The notes below the pieces were generated by a model that did not search any database, had not been told where the DNA came from, and worked only from the letters and a program-made list of their open reading frames with translations. The translations under genes were made by a program, and so were the position numbers. A DNA stretch of 64,000 nucleotides. Source: Mycoplana dimorpha (lineage in GTDB: Bacteria > Pseudomonadota > Alphaproteobacteria > Rhizobiales > Rhizobiaceae). Below, in pieces: positions 57,806 to 64,000 of the stretch (positions are counted from its first letter, which is position 1; the number at the start of each line of letters is the position of its first letter). The stretch covers positions 62,001 to 126,000 of the forward strand of contig NZ_PZZZ01000009.1 of assembly GCF_003046475.1 (NCBI RefSeq), given 5' to 3'.

Positions 57806-57826
57806 AAACCAATTCACGATTGGTTT
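57806..57826. promoter_or_regulatory. Inverted repeat AAACCAAT-N5-ATTGGTTT
   Basis: The 8-bp arms are perfect. It ends 4 bases before the GntR ATG at 57831, so binding would block translation initiation or transcription of the gene. FCD-type GntR sites often use TTGGT/ACCAA half-sites, so autoregulation is likely. Confidence 0.7.
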
Positions 57827-57830
57827 GGAT

Positions 57831-58505
57831 ATGAATCAGAATATCGAGATGGATGTCGTTGCCAGGCTGAGGCACTTCCTGGCGACGGCCGAGCTGCCGG
57901 AAGACGGGCGGCTGCCGCCGGAACGGGAGCTGGCGCAGTCGCTGGGCGTCGGCCGCGCCGTCCTGCGCAAGGCGCTTGCCACCCTGCAGGCGGAAGGCGT
58001 GGTTTGGCGTCATGTCGGCAAGGGGACGTTCACCGGTGATCGCCCGATCGACACCGTGGCCGACATCAACGCCATGGTTCAGCGCACCAACCCGCTCGAG
58101 GTCATGGGTGCCCGCATTGCGTTCGAGCCAGAAGTCGCCCGTTGCGCGGCCCTGAACGCCACCGCCAGCCAGATCGCGGAAATCCGCAACTGCATGATCA
58201 AGGCGCAGCAGGCACCGACCTGGCGCCAGTATGAACAATGGGACAACCGGCTGCACCGAACGATCGGCGAAGCCTCGCAGAACTCGCTGCTTCTCGGCTT
58301 GCTGGACACCCTCAGCGCGGTGCGCCGGGCAGTGACGTGGGGCCGGCTGCGCGACACGCCGGTGCGCCCGCCGCCGGACCACCACAGCTTTGTAGAACAC
58401 GAACAGATCGTCGAAGCGATCGCAGATCGCGACGGCGCGGCTGCGGCCGACGCCATGCGGCGTCATCTTCGCAGCGTCGAAAGCCATATGCGCGACATGC
58501 GCTAA
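57831..58505 (+). CDS. GntR-family regulator, FadR subfamily (FCD domain)
   Basis: The 224-residue protein has a winged helix ([51 protein letters not shown]) and an FCD domain from about residue 85 ([75 protein letters not shown]). I use ATG 57831; a TTG at 57825 lies inside the repeat and an ATG at 57849 is also possible. It is divergent from the TauABC-like importer and probably represses it. Confidence 0.9.
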   Translation: MNQNIEMDVVARLRHFLATAELPEDGRLPPERELAQSLGVGRAVLRKALATLQAEGVVWRHVGKGTFTGDRPIDTVADINAMVQRTNPLEVMGARIAFEPEVARCAALNATASQIAEIRNCMIKAQQAPTWRQYEQWDNRLHRTIGEASQNSLLLGLLDTLSAVRRAVTWGRLRDTPVRPPPDHHSFVEHEQIVEAIADRDGAAAADAMRRHLRSVESHMRDMR

Positions 58506-58545
58506 ACAGCTGGCGGCGGAGGGCCGTCACCGTTGGGAGGAATAC

Positions 58546-59769
58546 ATGCATAAAATCAAGGTCGCCAATCCTGTCGTCGAACTCGATGGCGATGAGATGA
58601 CCCGCATCATCTGGCAGTTCATCAAGGACAAGTTGATCCATCCGTACCTCGACATCGATCTCAAATATTACGATCTGAGCATCCAGAAGCGCGACGAGAC
58701 GGACGATCAGATCACAATCGACGCCGCACACGCGATCAAGAAGTACGGCGTCGGCGTCAAATGCGCGACGATCACCGCGGACGAAGGCCGTGTCGAGGAG
58801 TTCGGGCTCAAGAAGATGTGGAAGAGCCCGAACGGGACGATCCGCAACATCCTCGGCGGAGTCATCTTCCGCGAACCGATCATCTGCAAGAACGTGCCGC
58901 GGCTCGTACCCGGCTGGACCCAGCCGATCATCGTCGGCCGCCACGCCTTCGGCGATCAGTACCGCGCGACCGACTTCAAGTTCCCCGGCAAGGGCAAGCT
59001 GACGATGAAGTTCGTCGGTGACGATGGTCAGGTCATCGAGCACGAGGTTTACAATGCCCCGGCTGCCGGCGTTGCTCTCGGCATGTACAACCTCGACGAA
59101 TCAATCTCCGATTTCGCCCGCGCGTCGTTCAATTACGGGCTGCAGCGCAAGGTGCCGGTCTATCTTTCGACCAAGAACACGATCCTCAAGATCTATGACG
59201 GGCGGTTCAAGGATATCTTCCAGACCATCTATGACGAGGAGTTCGCCGAGCGCTTCAAGGAGGCCGGCATCTGGTACGAGCACCGCCTTATCGACGACAT
59301 GGTCGCCTCTGCTCTCAAGTGGTCCGGCGGCTATGTCTGGGCCTGCAAGAACTACGATGGCGACGTCCAGTCCGATATCGTAGCCCAGGGCTTCGGCTCG
59401 CTGGGGCTGATGACGTCCGTTCTGATGACCCCCGATGGCCAGACCGTCGAGGCGGAGGCTGCGCACGGCACCGTGACGCGCCACTATCGCCAGCACCAGA
59501 AAGGGCAGGAGACGTCAACCAACGCCATCGCCTCGATCTTCGCCTGGACGCGTGGCCTCGCTCACCGAGCAAAGCTGGATGAAAACGCGGGGTTGGCAAA
59601 TTTCGCCTCGACCCTCGAGCGGGTCTGCATCCAGACGGTTGAATCAGGTTACATGACAAAGGACCTGGCACTGCTGATCGGACCCGATCAAGCTTGGCTT
59701 TCCACCACGGGCTTCCTGGAGAAGATCGACGACAACCTCCGGGCCACCTTCCTGCAGGCCGCCGCGTAA
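58546..59769 (+). CDS. icd: NADP-dependent isocitrate dehydrogenase, homodimeric type
   Basis: The 407-residue enzyme matches the eukaryote-like dimeric IDH of rhizobia throughout: [85 protein letters not shown] and [17 protein letters not shown]. It makes 2-oxoglutarate and NADPH. It stands 40 bases after a GntR gene and beside an aromatic-type uptake operon rather than among core genes. This could be the only copy on this replicon or a second copy; the window cannot decide. Confidence 0.95.
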   Translation: MHKIKVANPVVELDGDEMTRIIWQFIKDKLIHPYLDIDLKYYDLSIQKRDETDDQITIDAAHAIKKYGVGVKCATITADEGRVEEFGLKKMWKSPNGTIRNILGGVIFREPIICKNVPRLVPGWTQPIIVGRHAFGDQYRATDFKFPGKGKLTMKFVGDDGQVIEHEVYNAPAAGVALGMYNLDESISDFARASFNYGLQRKVPVYLSTKNTILKIYDGRFKDIFQTIYDEEFAERFKEAGIWYEHRLIDDMVASALKWSGGYVWACKNYDGDVQSDIVAQGFGSLGLMTSVLMTPDGQTVEAEAAHGTVTRHYRQHQKGQETSTNAIASIFAWTRGLAHRAKLDENAGLANFASTLERVCIQTVESGYMTKDLALLIGPDQAWLSTTGFLEKIDDNLRATFLQAAA

Positions 59770-59787
59770 AAACCAGTGGCGCTCCAA

Positions 59788-59818
59788 ACCGTGCTGTTTC
59801 ATACGGGAGCAGCACGGT
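59788..59818. terminator. Hairpin after icd
   Basis: ACCGTGCTG at 59788-59796 pairs perfectly with CAGCACGGT at 59810-59818. It lies 18 bases after the icd stop but has no T-run, so termination may depend on other factors. Confidence 0.45.
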
Positions 59819-59853
59819 GAGCTTTCGTTGCAAACAACGGCGCAACAGTGAAG

Positions 59854-60261
59854 GCGGCGTCTTGGAAAAGGCTGGCAAGGCGGCGATTTTTTTCGCGCGC
59901 TCCAGGAAAACGCCGCGGTTGTGGAGGCCCGCAACCTGGGCGCCATCTTTCAACTGACCGGCAAGACGCCCGACAAGGTCGTATTTTCCGCCGGCGCATC
60001 GAAATCCGCCCACCGGTCGCAGATCATGGCCAACGCGCTCGGGCTTCCCGTCGTGATGCCGGTCGCCAAGGAGGCGACGGCGCTCGGGACCGAGTTGCAT
60101 GCCCACTTCGTCGAGGCGGCAGGGAACTAGTTCCGCTGGGACCGCCAGTTCGAGCCGGACCTCGCCCACAAGACAATCTACGACGAGGCCGGGGACCGCT
60201 CGGCGCGCGCCAAATGCCTTGCAGCGCCAGCTCGTCGACGTCTCCTCGCTGCTCTGGGGCG
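59854..60261 (+). pseudogene. lsrK: lsrK (autoinducer-2 kinase) C-terminal remnant
   Basis: The clearest frame (59894-60130) reads [18 protein letters not shown], then [20 protein letters not shown], then [20 protein letters not shown], which is the FGGY-kinase C-terminal region of LsrK. A TAG at 60128-60130 interrupts it. The same frame continues after it as [20 protein letters not shown], and a shifted frame gives [15 protein letters not shown]. The N-terminal two thirds are missing. It is a pseudogene of an enzyme that phosphorylates imported AI-2. Confidence 0.8.
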
Positions 60262-60500
60262 TTCCGGATCAACTACGAGGGCACCCGCCAAGAGCCAGGA
60301 AACCTGCGTTTCGATGTGCTGCGCGACCCTGAGGACGAGAACAGCTTCCTGATCTACGAAGTGTTCCGCTCCGGCGCTCGACGAACACCGCAAGACCGAG
60401 CATCACAAGGAATGCGTCCGGCGCATCGACCCATACTCGCCGTCCGCGGACCAAGGTGTTCTACGACTTGGAAATGGCTGATTTTCTCACGCAAGCTTAG
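60262..60500 (+). pseudogene. lsrG: lsrG (phospho-AI-2 processing) remnant
   Basis: From 60262 the frame reads [20 protein letters not shown], then [18 protein letters not shown], matching the LsrG ABM-fold core. Similarity then moves to another frame ([20 protein letters not shown]), then to a third ([15 protein letters not shown]) ending at TAG 60498-60500. The first 20 or so residues are gone, the break falling directly against the lsrK remnant. At least two frameshifts make it nonfunctional. Confidence 0.8.
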
Positions 60501-60995
60501 TTGCAGGTTGTGGGCCGCAGAACCAGATCTGCGTGTCACACTCCAGACTGGCCTTGGCCGGCGCCACCACGGCCGTCGGTGTTGCGGCAGGTGCCGCGGA
60601 ATGGCAGGCCATGCGGATGGAGGGGCCACCGTAATGATCGAAATCGGCCAACCAATCCTGCGAACCGGTCTTTAGGGCGTGAATTCCCCCTTCATTACTC
60701 CATACCTGCGCTCCCATGTAACGGTGGAACGGTCCGGTTCTGCGGTACCGAAGCCTATGGCTGCAAAGCTTTTCCCGTATCCCAGTTAATCTGCCGGGCC
60801 TGATCCTCCAGACGCCGGTCGGCATCGAATTCCGGTCCCCGCCAACGGCGGCGACGGCCTGCAGCACCGATGGATTTTACACCCACAAAGAAGGGCAGGT
60901 TTGCAGGCGCAATGCCATGTGAATGCGTTCTTGTGGGCGCGATGGAACCTGAATGGAAAGCCGCGGCACAAGCGTGAGCGCCGCGACTTCAAGGC

Positions 60996-62078
60996 TCACT
61001 TGGCCGGCGCGTATCCGTCGCGGCAAAGAGCGTTCAATTCGCTCAGCGACATTGCATCGAGATCGAGCGCCAACAGCAGGTCGTTTTCGGCGGCGAAGTC
61101 ACGGCCGTACATGGCGGAGAAGATCTTCACGCCGGCTTCGTGCAGGTCCGCCGGCTCACCTGCCAAGCGCCCAAGCTTGGCCGTCATGACCAGGCCGAAG
61201 GGGACGTCCTCGGTGACATAGCGGCTGTCGGCGGTCGCTGGTCCGGTCCCGCCATTGCCGGCTTCGTGCATTTCCTGGTTCATCTGCGAGATCGAACTGA
61301 TCGGCACGTGGAATGACAGGTGGAAATGCTGGAAGATGTTGCGCACCTCAAGGCCGAGCTTGGTGGCAATCGCTATGCGCTCTTGGTCGAGTTCCTCAAG
61401 CAGGCGGCCGACCTTCGGCGTCACGTTCTGCCCCTGGCTCCATGTCTCGCCGCGTTCCATGCGCGTCATGTTGCCGAGCGCAATGCCCATATGGTTCTGC
61501 GGATTGAGGTTGGAGAGCGCGATCGCCATCAGGCTGCCCCGGTCGACGAAGCGGTCGCCAAACAGCGCTTGGCAGACGGCAAATCCGGCATCGCTGCGCG
61601 AAGCCGGTAGCGTGGCGAGATCGATCCGCTTGCGCACGGTGTTGACGTTGACCGAGGTCGGATCGAGCTGGCGGCCGGTCACGACTGTTGTTCCCCAGGC
61701 AACGATCGTTGCGGTGACGCCGCGGCTGGCCAACAGCCGGGACAGATACAGCGCGCCGAACGATGCATGAGAGCTGAAGATGACGGTCTGCGAGGGCGTC
61801 ACATGTGGCGCGATTGCGTCGAGCACGCTCTTGTGACCATAAGCCGGCAGTGCGATGACGAGGGCCTCGGCGTCGCCGACCAAGGCCTCGGCGTTCGGCG
61901 CCACGTTCGGATGGAAGGTGCCTTCGATGGCGCCCTGAGCAGTGAGCGCCTCGCCCGCTGCCAAAGCCTTCGTGCGCTCGCCCGATGGCGACCACAGGAT
62001 TGCCTTGTGGCCCTGCTGTTCGAGAAAAGCCGCCGTTCCAAACGCGATTGAACCTGCTCCGACGATGCCTACGCGCAT
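60996..62078 (-). CDS. Octopine/nopaline dehydrogenase-family NAD(P) enzyme
   Basis: The 360-residue protein has an N-terminal Rossmann motif (VGIVGAGSIAFGTAAFLEQQGH) and, after about residue 180, the opine-dehydrogenase helical domain (MAIALSNLNPQNHMGIALGNMTRME, with the catalytic histidine expected in NPQNHMG). The C-terminal part (VPFGLVMTAKLGRLAGEPADLHEAGVKIFSAMYGRDF) also fits. Such enzymes reductively join an amino acid and a keto acid, or run in reverse to break an opine. It is the last gene of the minus-strand cluster and lies 57 bases after the XRE-cupin gene. Confidence 0.85.
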   Translation of the reverse strand: MRVGIVGAGSIAFGTAAFLEQQGHKAILWSPSGERTKALAAGEALTAQGAIEGTFHPNVAPNAEALVGDAEALVIALPAYGHKSVLDAIAPHVTPSQTVIFSSHASFGALYLSRLLASRGVTATIVAWGTTVVTGRQLDPTSVNVNTVRKRIDLATLPASRSDAGFAVCQALFGDRFVDRGSLMAIALSNLNPQNHMGIALGNMTRMERGETWSQGQNVTPKVGRLLEELDQERIAIATKLGLEVRNIFQHFHLSFHVPISSISQMNQEMHEAGNGGTGPATADSRYVTEDVPFGLVMTAKLGRLAGEPADLHEAGVKIFSAMYGRDFAAENDLLLALDLDAMSLSELNALCRDGYAPAK

Positions 62079-62135
62079 TCCACTATCCTTCTCTTAAACT
62101 GTTTTGTCCCACCGGTGATGAGCACCGGGGTGGTT

Positions 62136-62750
62136 TCATTTTGGTCGCTTCAATGTTCCGAGGCTGCTGCCGCTGATCTCCCCTGATGCGACGACCAGAA
62201 ACGCACGGGCCCCCACCTGTCCGACGCTGGTCAGCGAGTGTGGCACGTCGGCTTCGTAGCGTGCCGTTTCCCCAGCTCGCACGATCATCTCGTTGGCAGC
62301 GCTGCGCACGACGATTTCACCATCGATACAGTGCAGATGCTCAATTGTACCGGCGCCATGCGGATCGCTGACCAGCTTGCCGTCCGTCTCGAAATTCAGG
62401 AGATACCATTCAATCAACGGCACCATGCCGGCGGGGGACAGGATCTGCAGCGTGCAGCTGCCGTCGGCGCTGCGGATGGTGGGCGTCAGGTTCTCCGGCT
62501 GCAGGTCGATGCGGCTCGCGCGCTCCTCGCTGGCGCCGCTGATCAGGCTGTTGAGGTCGATATTGAGCGCCCGGGTCAGATGCCACAGCGTGCCGTAAGT
62601 CGGATTGGCATTGCCGCGTTCGATCTCGGAGAGCATCGACCGCGAGACTCCGGATCGCGCGGCAAGCTCGGCAAGGGTCAGCTTCTGCTCCTTCCGAAAT
62701 GCCTGAAGGCGCGGCCCGATCTCGGGCGGATTGTCCGAACGCACGCTCAT
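62136..62750 (-). CDS. XRE-family regulator with C-terminal cupin
   Basis: The 204-residue protein has an N-terminal helix-turn-helix (FRKEQKLTLAELAARSGVSRSMLSEIERGNANPTYGTLWHLTRALNI) and a C-terminal cupin at about 105-195 (GTIEHLHCIDGEIVVRSAANEMIVRAGETARYEADVPHSLTSVG). This is the common ligand-sensing layout of regulators for amino-acid, polyamine and opine genes. GGAGGGAGC precedes the start. It lies between the AhpD-like pair and the opine dehydrogenase gene and probably controls the cluster. Confidence 0.92.
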   Translation of the reverse strand: MSVRSDNPPEIGPRLQAFRKEQKLTLAELAARSGVSRSMLSEIERGNANPTYGTLWHLTRALNIDLNSLISGASEERASRIDLQPENLTPTIRSADGSCTLQILSPAGMVPLIEWYLLNFETDGKLVSDPHGAGTIEHLHCIDGEIVVRSAANEMIVRAGETARYEADVPHSLTSVGQVGARAFLVVASGEISGSSLGTLKRPK

Positions 62751-62771
62751 TCCAATGCTCCCTCCCCCGGG

Positions 62772-63347
62772 TCACTCGGCCAACGGTTCCCCCAGCGTAT
62801 GCATGAGCCGGTTGGCCCAGCCGAACAGCGATGTCGACAAGATGAGATCCAGGATCTCGTCCTTGCCCAGGCCGGCATCGACGAGCGCTTGCAGGTCGGC
62901 TTCATCCGCGTCGGACGGGCACTTCGACAGCTTGACCGAAAAATTAAGGATTGCCTTGAGCCGAGGTTCGATATCGGCATCGTTTCCATCGGCGAAGATC
63001 GCGTCGATGACCGTCTCATCCTTGGTCAGTTGGTTGTAGCGCCCGGCATGGACTGCCGCGCAATAGATGCAGCGATTAACCATCGAGGCGCCCACCGCGC
63101 CGATCTCGCGCTCGGCCCTTGAGAGCCCGCCCTTATTATACATGACGGCGTTGAACAGTGGCGTCCGATGTTTCAGGGTTTCGACGTCATGGGCCAGCAC
63201 CAGCACATAGTCCGATACCTTGGTGTTGGATGGCGTCACCTTCAGAGCGTCGAGTTGCTCGCGGCTTGCCTCCGCGAGGTCGAGCGGCGTCACATAGGGC
63301 TTCCAAACCGGAACTGTGGTGGTGAATTCGTGAACGACCCTGCTCAT
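62772..63347 (-). CDS. AhpD-like alkylhydroperoxidase-domain protein (Avi_7169-type)
   Basis: The 191-residue protein has the AhpD-type site REIGAVGASMVNRCIYCAAVH, with the CxxC pair and following histidine. It is all-helical and lies in an overlapping pair with the next gene (4-base ATGA-type overlap at 63344-63347). The two-gene arrangement and lengths recall the Avi_7169/Avi_7170 families, which co-occur with flavin monooxygenase and peptide-type ABC genes. It may be a peroxidase or act in ring or acyl chemistry; the function is not established. Confidence 0.82.
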   Translation of the reverse strand: MSRVVHEFTTTVPVWKPYVTPLDLAEASREQLDALKVTPSNTKVSDYVLVLAHDVETLKHRTPLFNAVMYNKGGLSRAEREIGAVGASMVNRCIYCAAVHAGRYNQLTKDETVIDAIFADGNDADIEPRLKAILNFSVKLSKCPSDADEADLQALVDAGLGKDEILDLILSTSLFGWANRLMHTLGEPLAE

Positions 63348-63844
63348 GCCAGCCCCCGCATCAGCCGCAGCCCGGCGGCGACCCTGATCTGATAGCTGAC
63401 GAAGGCGATCAGCTCCGCCAGCCGGACGATGTCGGCCTCGGCTATGCCAGCCTCGCGCAGCAACTCGATGTCATGCCGCGTCGCATCCTTCGGCGCGTGA
63501 GCCACGAGGTCGACATGGCGCATCAGCGCCTTGAGCCTGATGTCGCCGCCGCCGTCAAACCAGATGTCGGCGAAGCGAGCGGCATCGCCCGAAGCGTCGG
63601 CCTTGTCGAGCAGCGTCTCGAAATGCGCCTCGAACTCGCTGTCGTTGTTGATCTTGGCGATCCGGCAGGCGAGTGCCGCGCGCTCGGCATGGCTCAGTCC
63701 GCCCGGCGTTTCCGGCATCAGTGCGCCGTCATGGGTCTGCTGGGTCAACGCCATGACGTCGGCTCGTCCCGCCACCACTTCGGCCAGGGCGCTACCCGGC
63801 TCGATGCCTACAATCCTGGCGATTACGTCGTCGTTCTCGGCCAC
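63344..63844 (-). CDS. CMD-domain protein (Avi_7170-type)
   Basis: The 166-residue helical protein has carboxymuconolactone-decarboxylase-like features (GGLSHAERAALACRIAKINND; GDIRLKALMRHVDLVAHAP; AEADIVRLAELIAFVSYQIRVAAGL) but no CxxC pair. The start is GTG 63844, with AGGAGG upstream. It overlaps the AhpD-like gene and probably works with it. Naming follows the remembered family pair. Confidence 0.78.
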   Translation of the reverse strand: MAENDDVIARIVGIEPGSALAEVVAGRADVMALTQQTHDGALMPETPGGLSHAERAALACRIAKINNDSEFEAHFETLLDKADASGDAARFADIWFDGGGDIRLKALMRHVDLVAHAPKDATRHDIELLREAGIAEADIVRLAELIAFVSYQIRVAAGLRLMRGLA

Positions 63845-63853
63845 GCCGTCCTC

Positions 63854-64000
63854 CTAAGCCTGCTTGCGGACAAAGGTCCGCTGGTCATCCGGCAGCGGCG
63901 ACGCCGTCCACTCGTCGCCGCGCAGTTCCGGCGTGTCGTAGTCGAGCAATCGCTGCCAGTGCTGGTCGAAATTCTCCTGGTAGAGCTTTGCCGCGACTTC
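63854..64000 (-). CDS. C-terminal 48 residues of an unidentified protein, cut by window edge
   Basis: The minus strand is open from base 64000 to a TAG at 63854-63856. It reads EVAAKLYQENFDQHWQRLLD, then YDTPELRGDEWTASPLPDDQ, then RTFVRKQA. The stop lies 9 bases before the CMD-domain start, so it is in the same operon. The tail does not identify a family; in clusters with Avi_7169/Avi_7170-type genes this position is often a flavin monooxygenase or transporter gene. Confidence 0.7.
   Translation of the reverse strand, partial: EVAAKLYQENFDQHWQRLLDYDTPELRGDEWTASPLPDDQRTFVRKQA

Larger units (their letters stand above)
59770..60995. other. Decayed region with lsrK and lsrG fragments
   Basis: This 1226-base stretch has no intact gene. 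It holds a hairpin at 59788-59818, fragments of an AI-2 kinase and an AI-2 processing enzyme, and then about 490 bases (60501-60995) in which I recognise nothing. Confidence 0.7.

Noticed and set aside
62109-62133. Hairpin between the XRE-cupin and opine dehydrogenase genes
   Set aside because: The CCACCGGTG/CACCGGGGTGG stem has a bulge and no T-run on the minus strand, so I did not call it a terminator.

Overview
The window looks like part of a replicon from a Rhizobiaceae-type alphaproteobacterium (Rhizobium, Ensifer, Agrobacterium or Shinella). The evidence is high G+C, Shine-Dalgarno-led genes packed into short operons, many solute-binding-protein ABC transporters each paired with a GntR regulator, an isocitrate dehydrogenase with the motifs of the rhizobial enzyme, an octopine/nopaline-dehydrogenase-family enzyme, and a pair of AhpD-like genes of the Avi_7169/Avi_7170 kind. 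There are no ribosomal or tRNA genes and little core metabolism, so an accessory region, chromid or megaplasmid is plausible but is inference.

Layout. 0-4.5 kb: the end of an OFA-type MFS transporter, an FMO-like flavoprotein, and divergently a small PNPOx-like protein plus a three-part PNPOx-GAF-winged-helix protein. 4.6-9.2 kb: a phosphonate locus, phnD-phnC-phnE on the minus strand and phnM-phnF on the plus strand, with two identical operator-like sites between them. 9.4-26 kb: a lipoprotein and then a complete Lap-like surface adhesin system. It holds a LapG-like periplasmic protease, a type I secretion operon (TolC-like protein, ABC exporter with C39-like domain, HlyD-like adaptor, and an RHH-PAS protein), a degenerate GGDEF membrane protein, and a 2466-residue RTX adhesin with a near-identical tandem 132-residue duplication.

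26.4-37.8 kb: an old yellow enzyme, then a ribose-type ABC importer operon led by an FCD-GntR regulator, with a DJ-1/PfpI protein at its end. Divergent from it is a catabolic operon (Ldh2-type dehydrogenase with a frameshift, Fe-type alcohol dehydrogenase, aldehyde dehydrogenase, alpha/beta hydrolase). 37.9-43 kb: a CHASE4-like/PAS/GGDEF/EAL protein, an ornithine-type decarboxylase and an EamA transporter, closely spaced in one direction. 43.3-51.8 kb: a class III aminotransferase and an APH-fold kinase (the pairing of hydroxylysine or phosphoethanolamine catabolism), divergent GntR, SDR, and a polyamine-type ABC importer. A 15-bp motif is shared between the two promoter regions.

51.8-59.8 kb: a LysR remnant, a TSUP permease, an FAH-family hydrolase, a TauABC-like importer with two permeases, a divergent GntR and an isocitrate dehydrogenase gene that may be a second copy. 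59.8-61 kb: decayed fragments of an AI-2 processing locus (lsrK then lsrG). 61-64 kb: an opine-dehydrogenase-like enzyme, an XRE-cupin regulator, two AhpD-like proteins and the end of an unidentified gene.

The most unusual material is the adhesin system (no recognisable LapD, but an RHH-PAS protein and a degenerate GGDEF protein beside it), the tandem duplication in the adhesin, the GGDEF-EAL/decarboxylase/exporter set, and the lsrK-lsrG remnant. Homology calls come from reading motifs and remembered family features; no database search was run.
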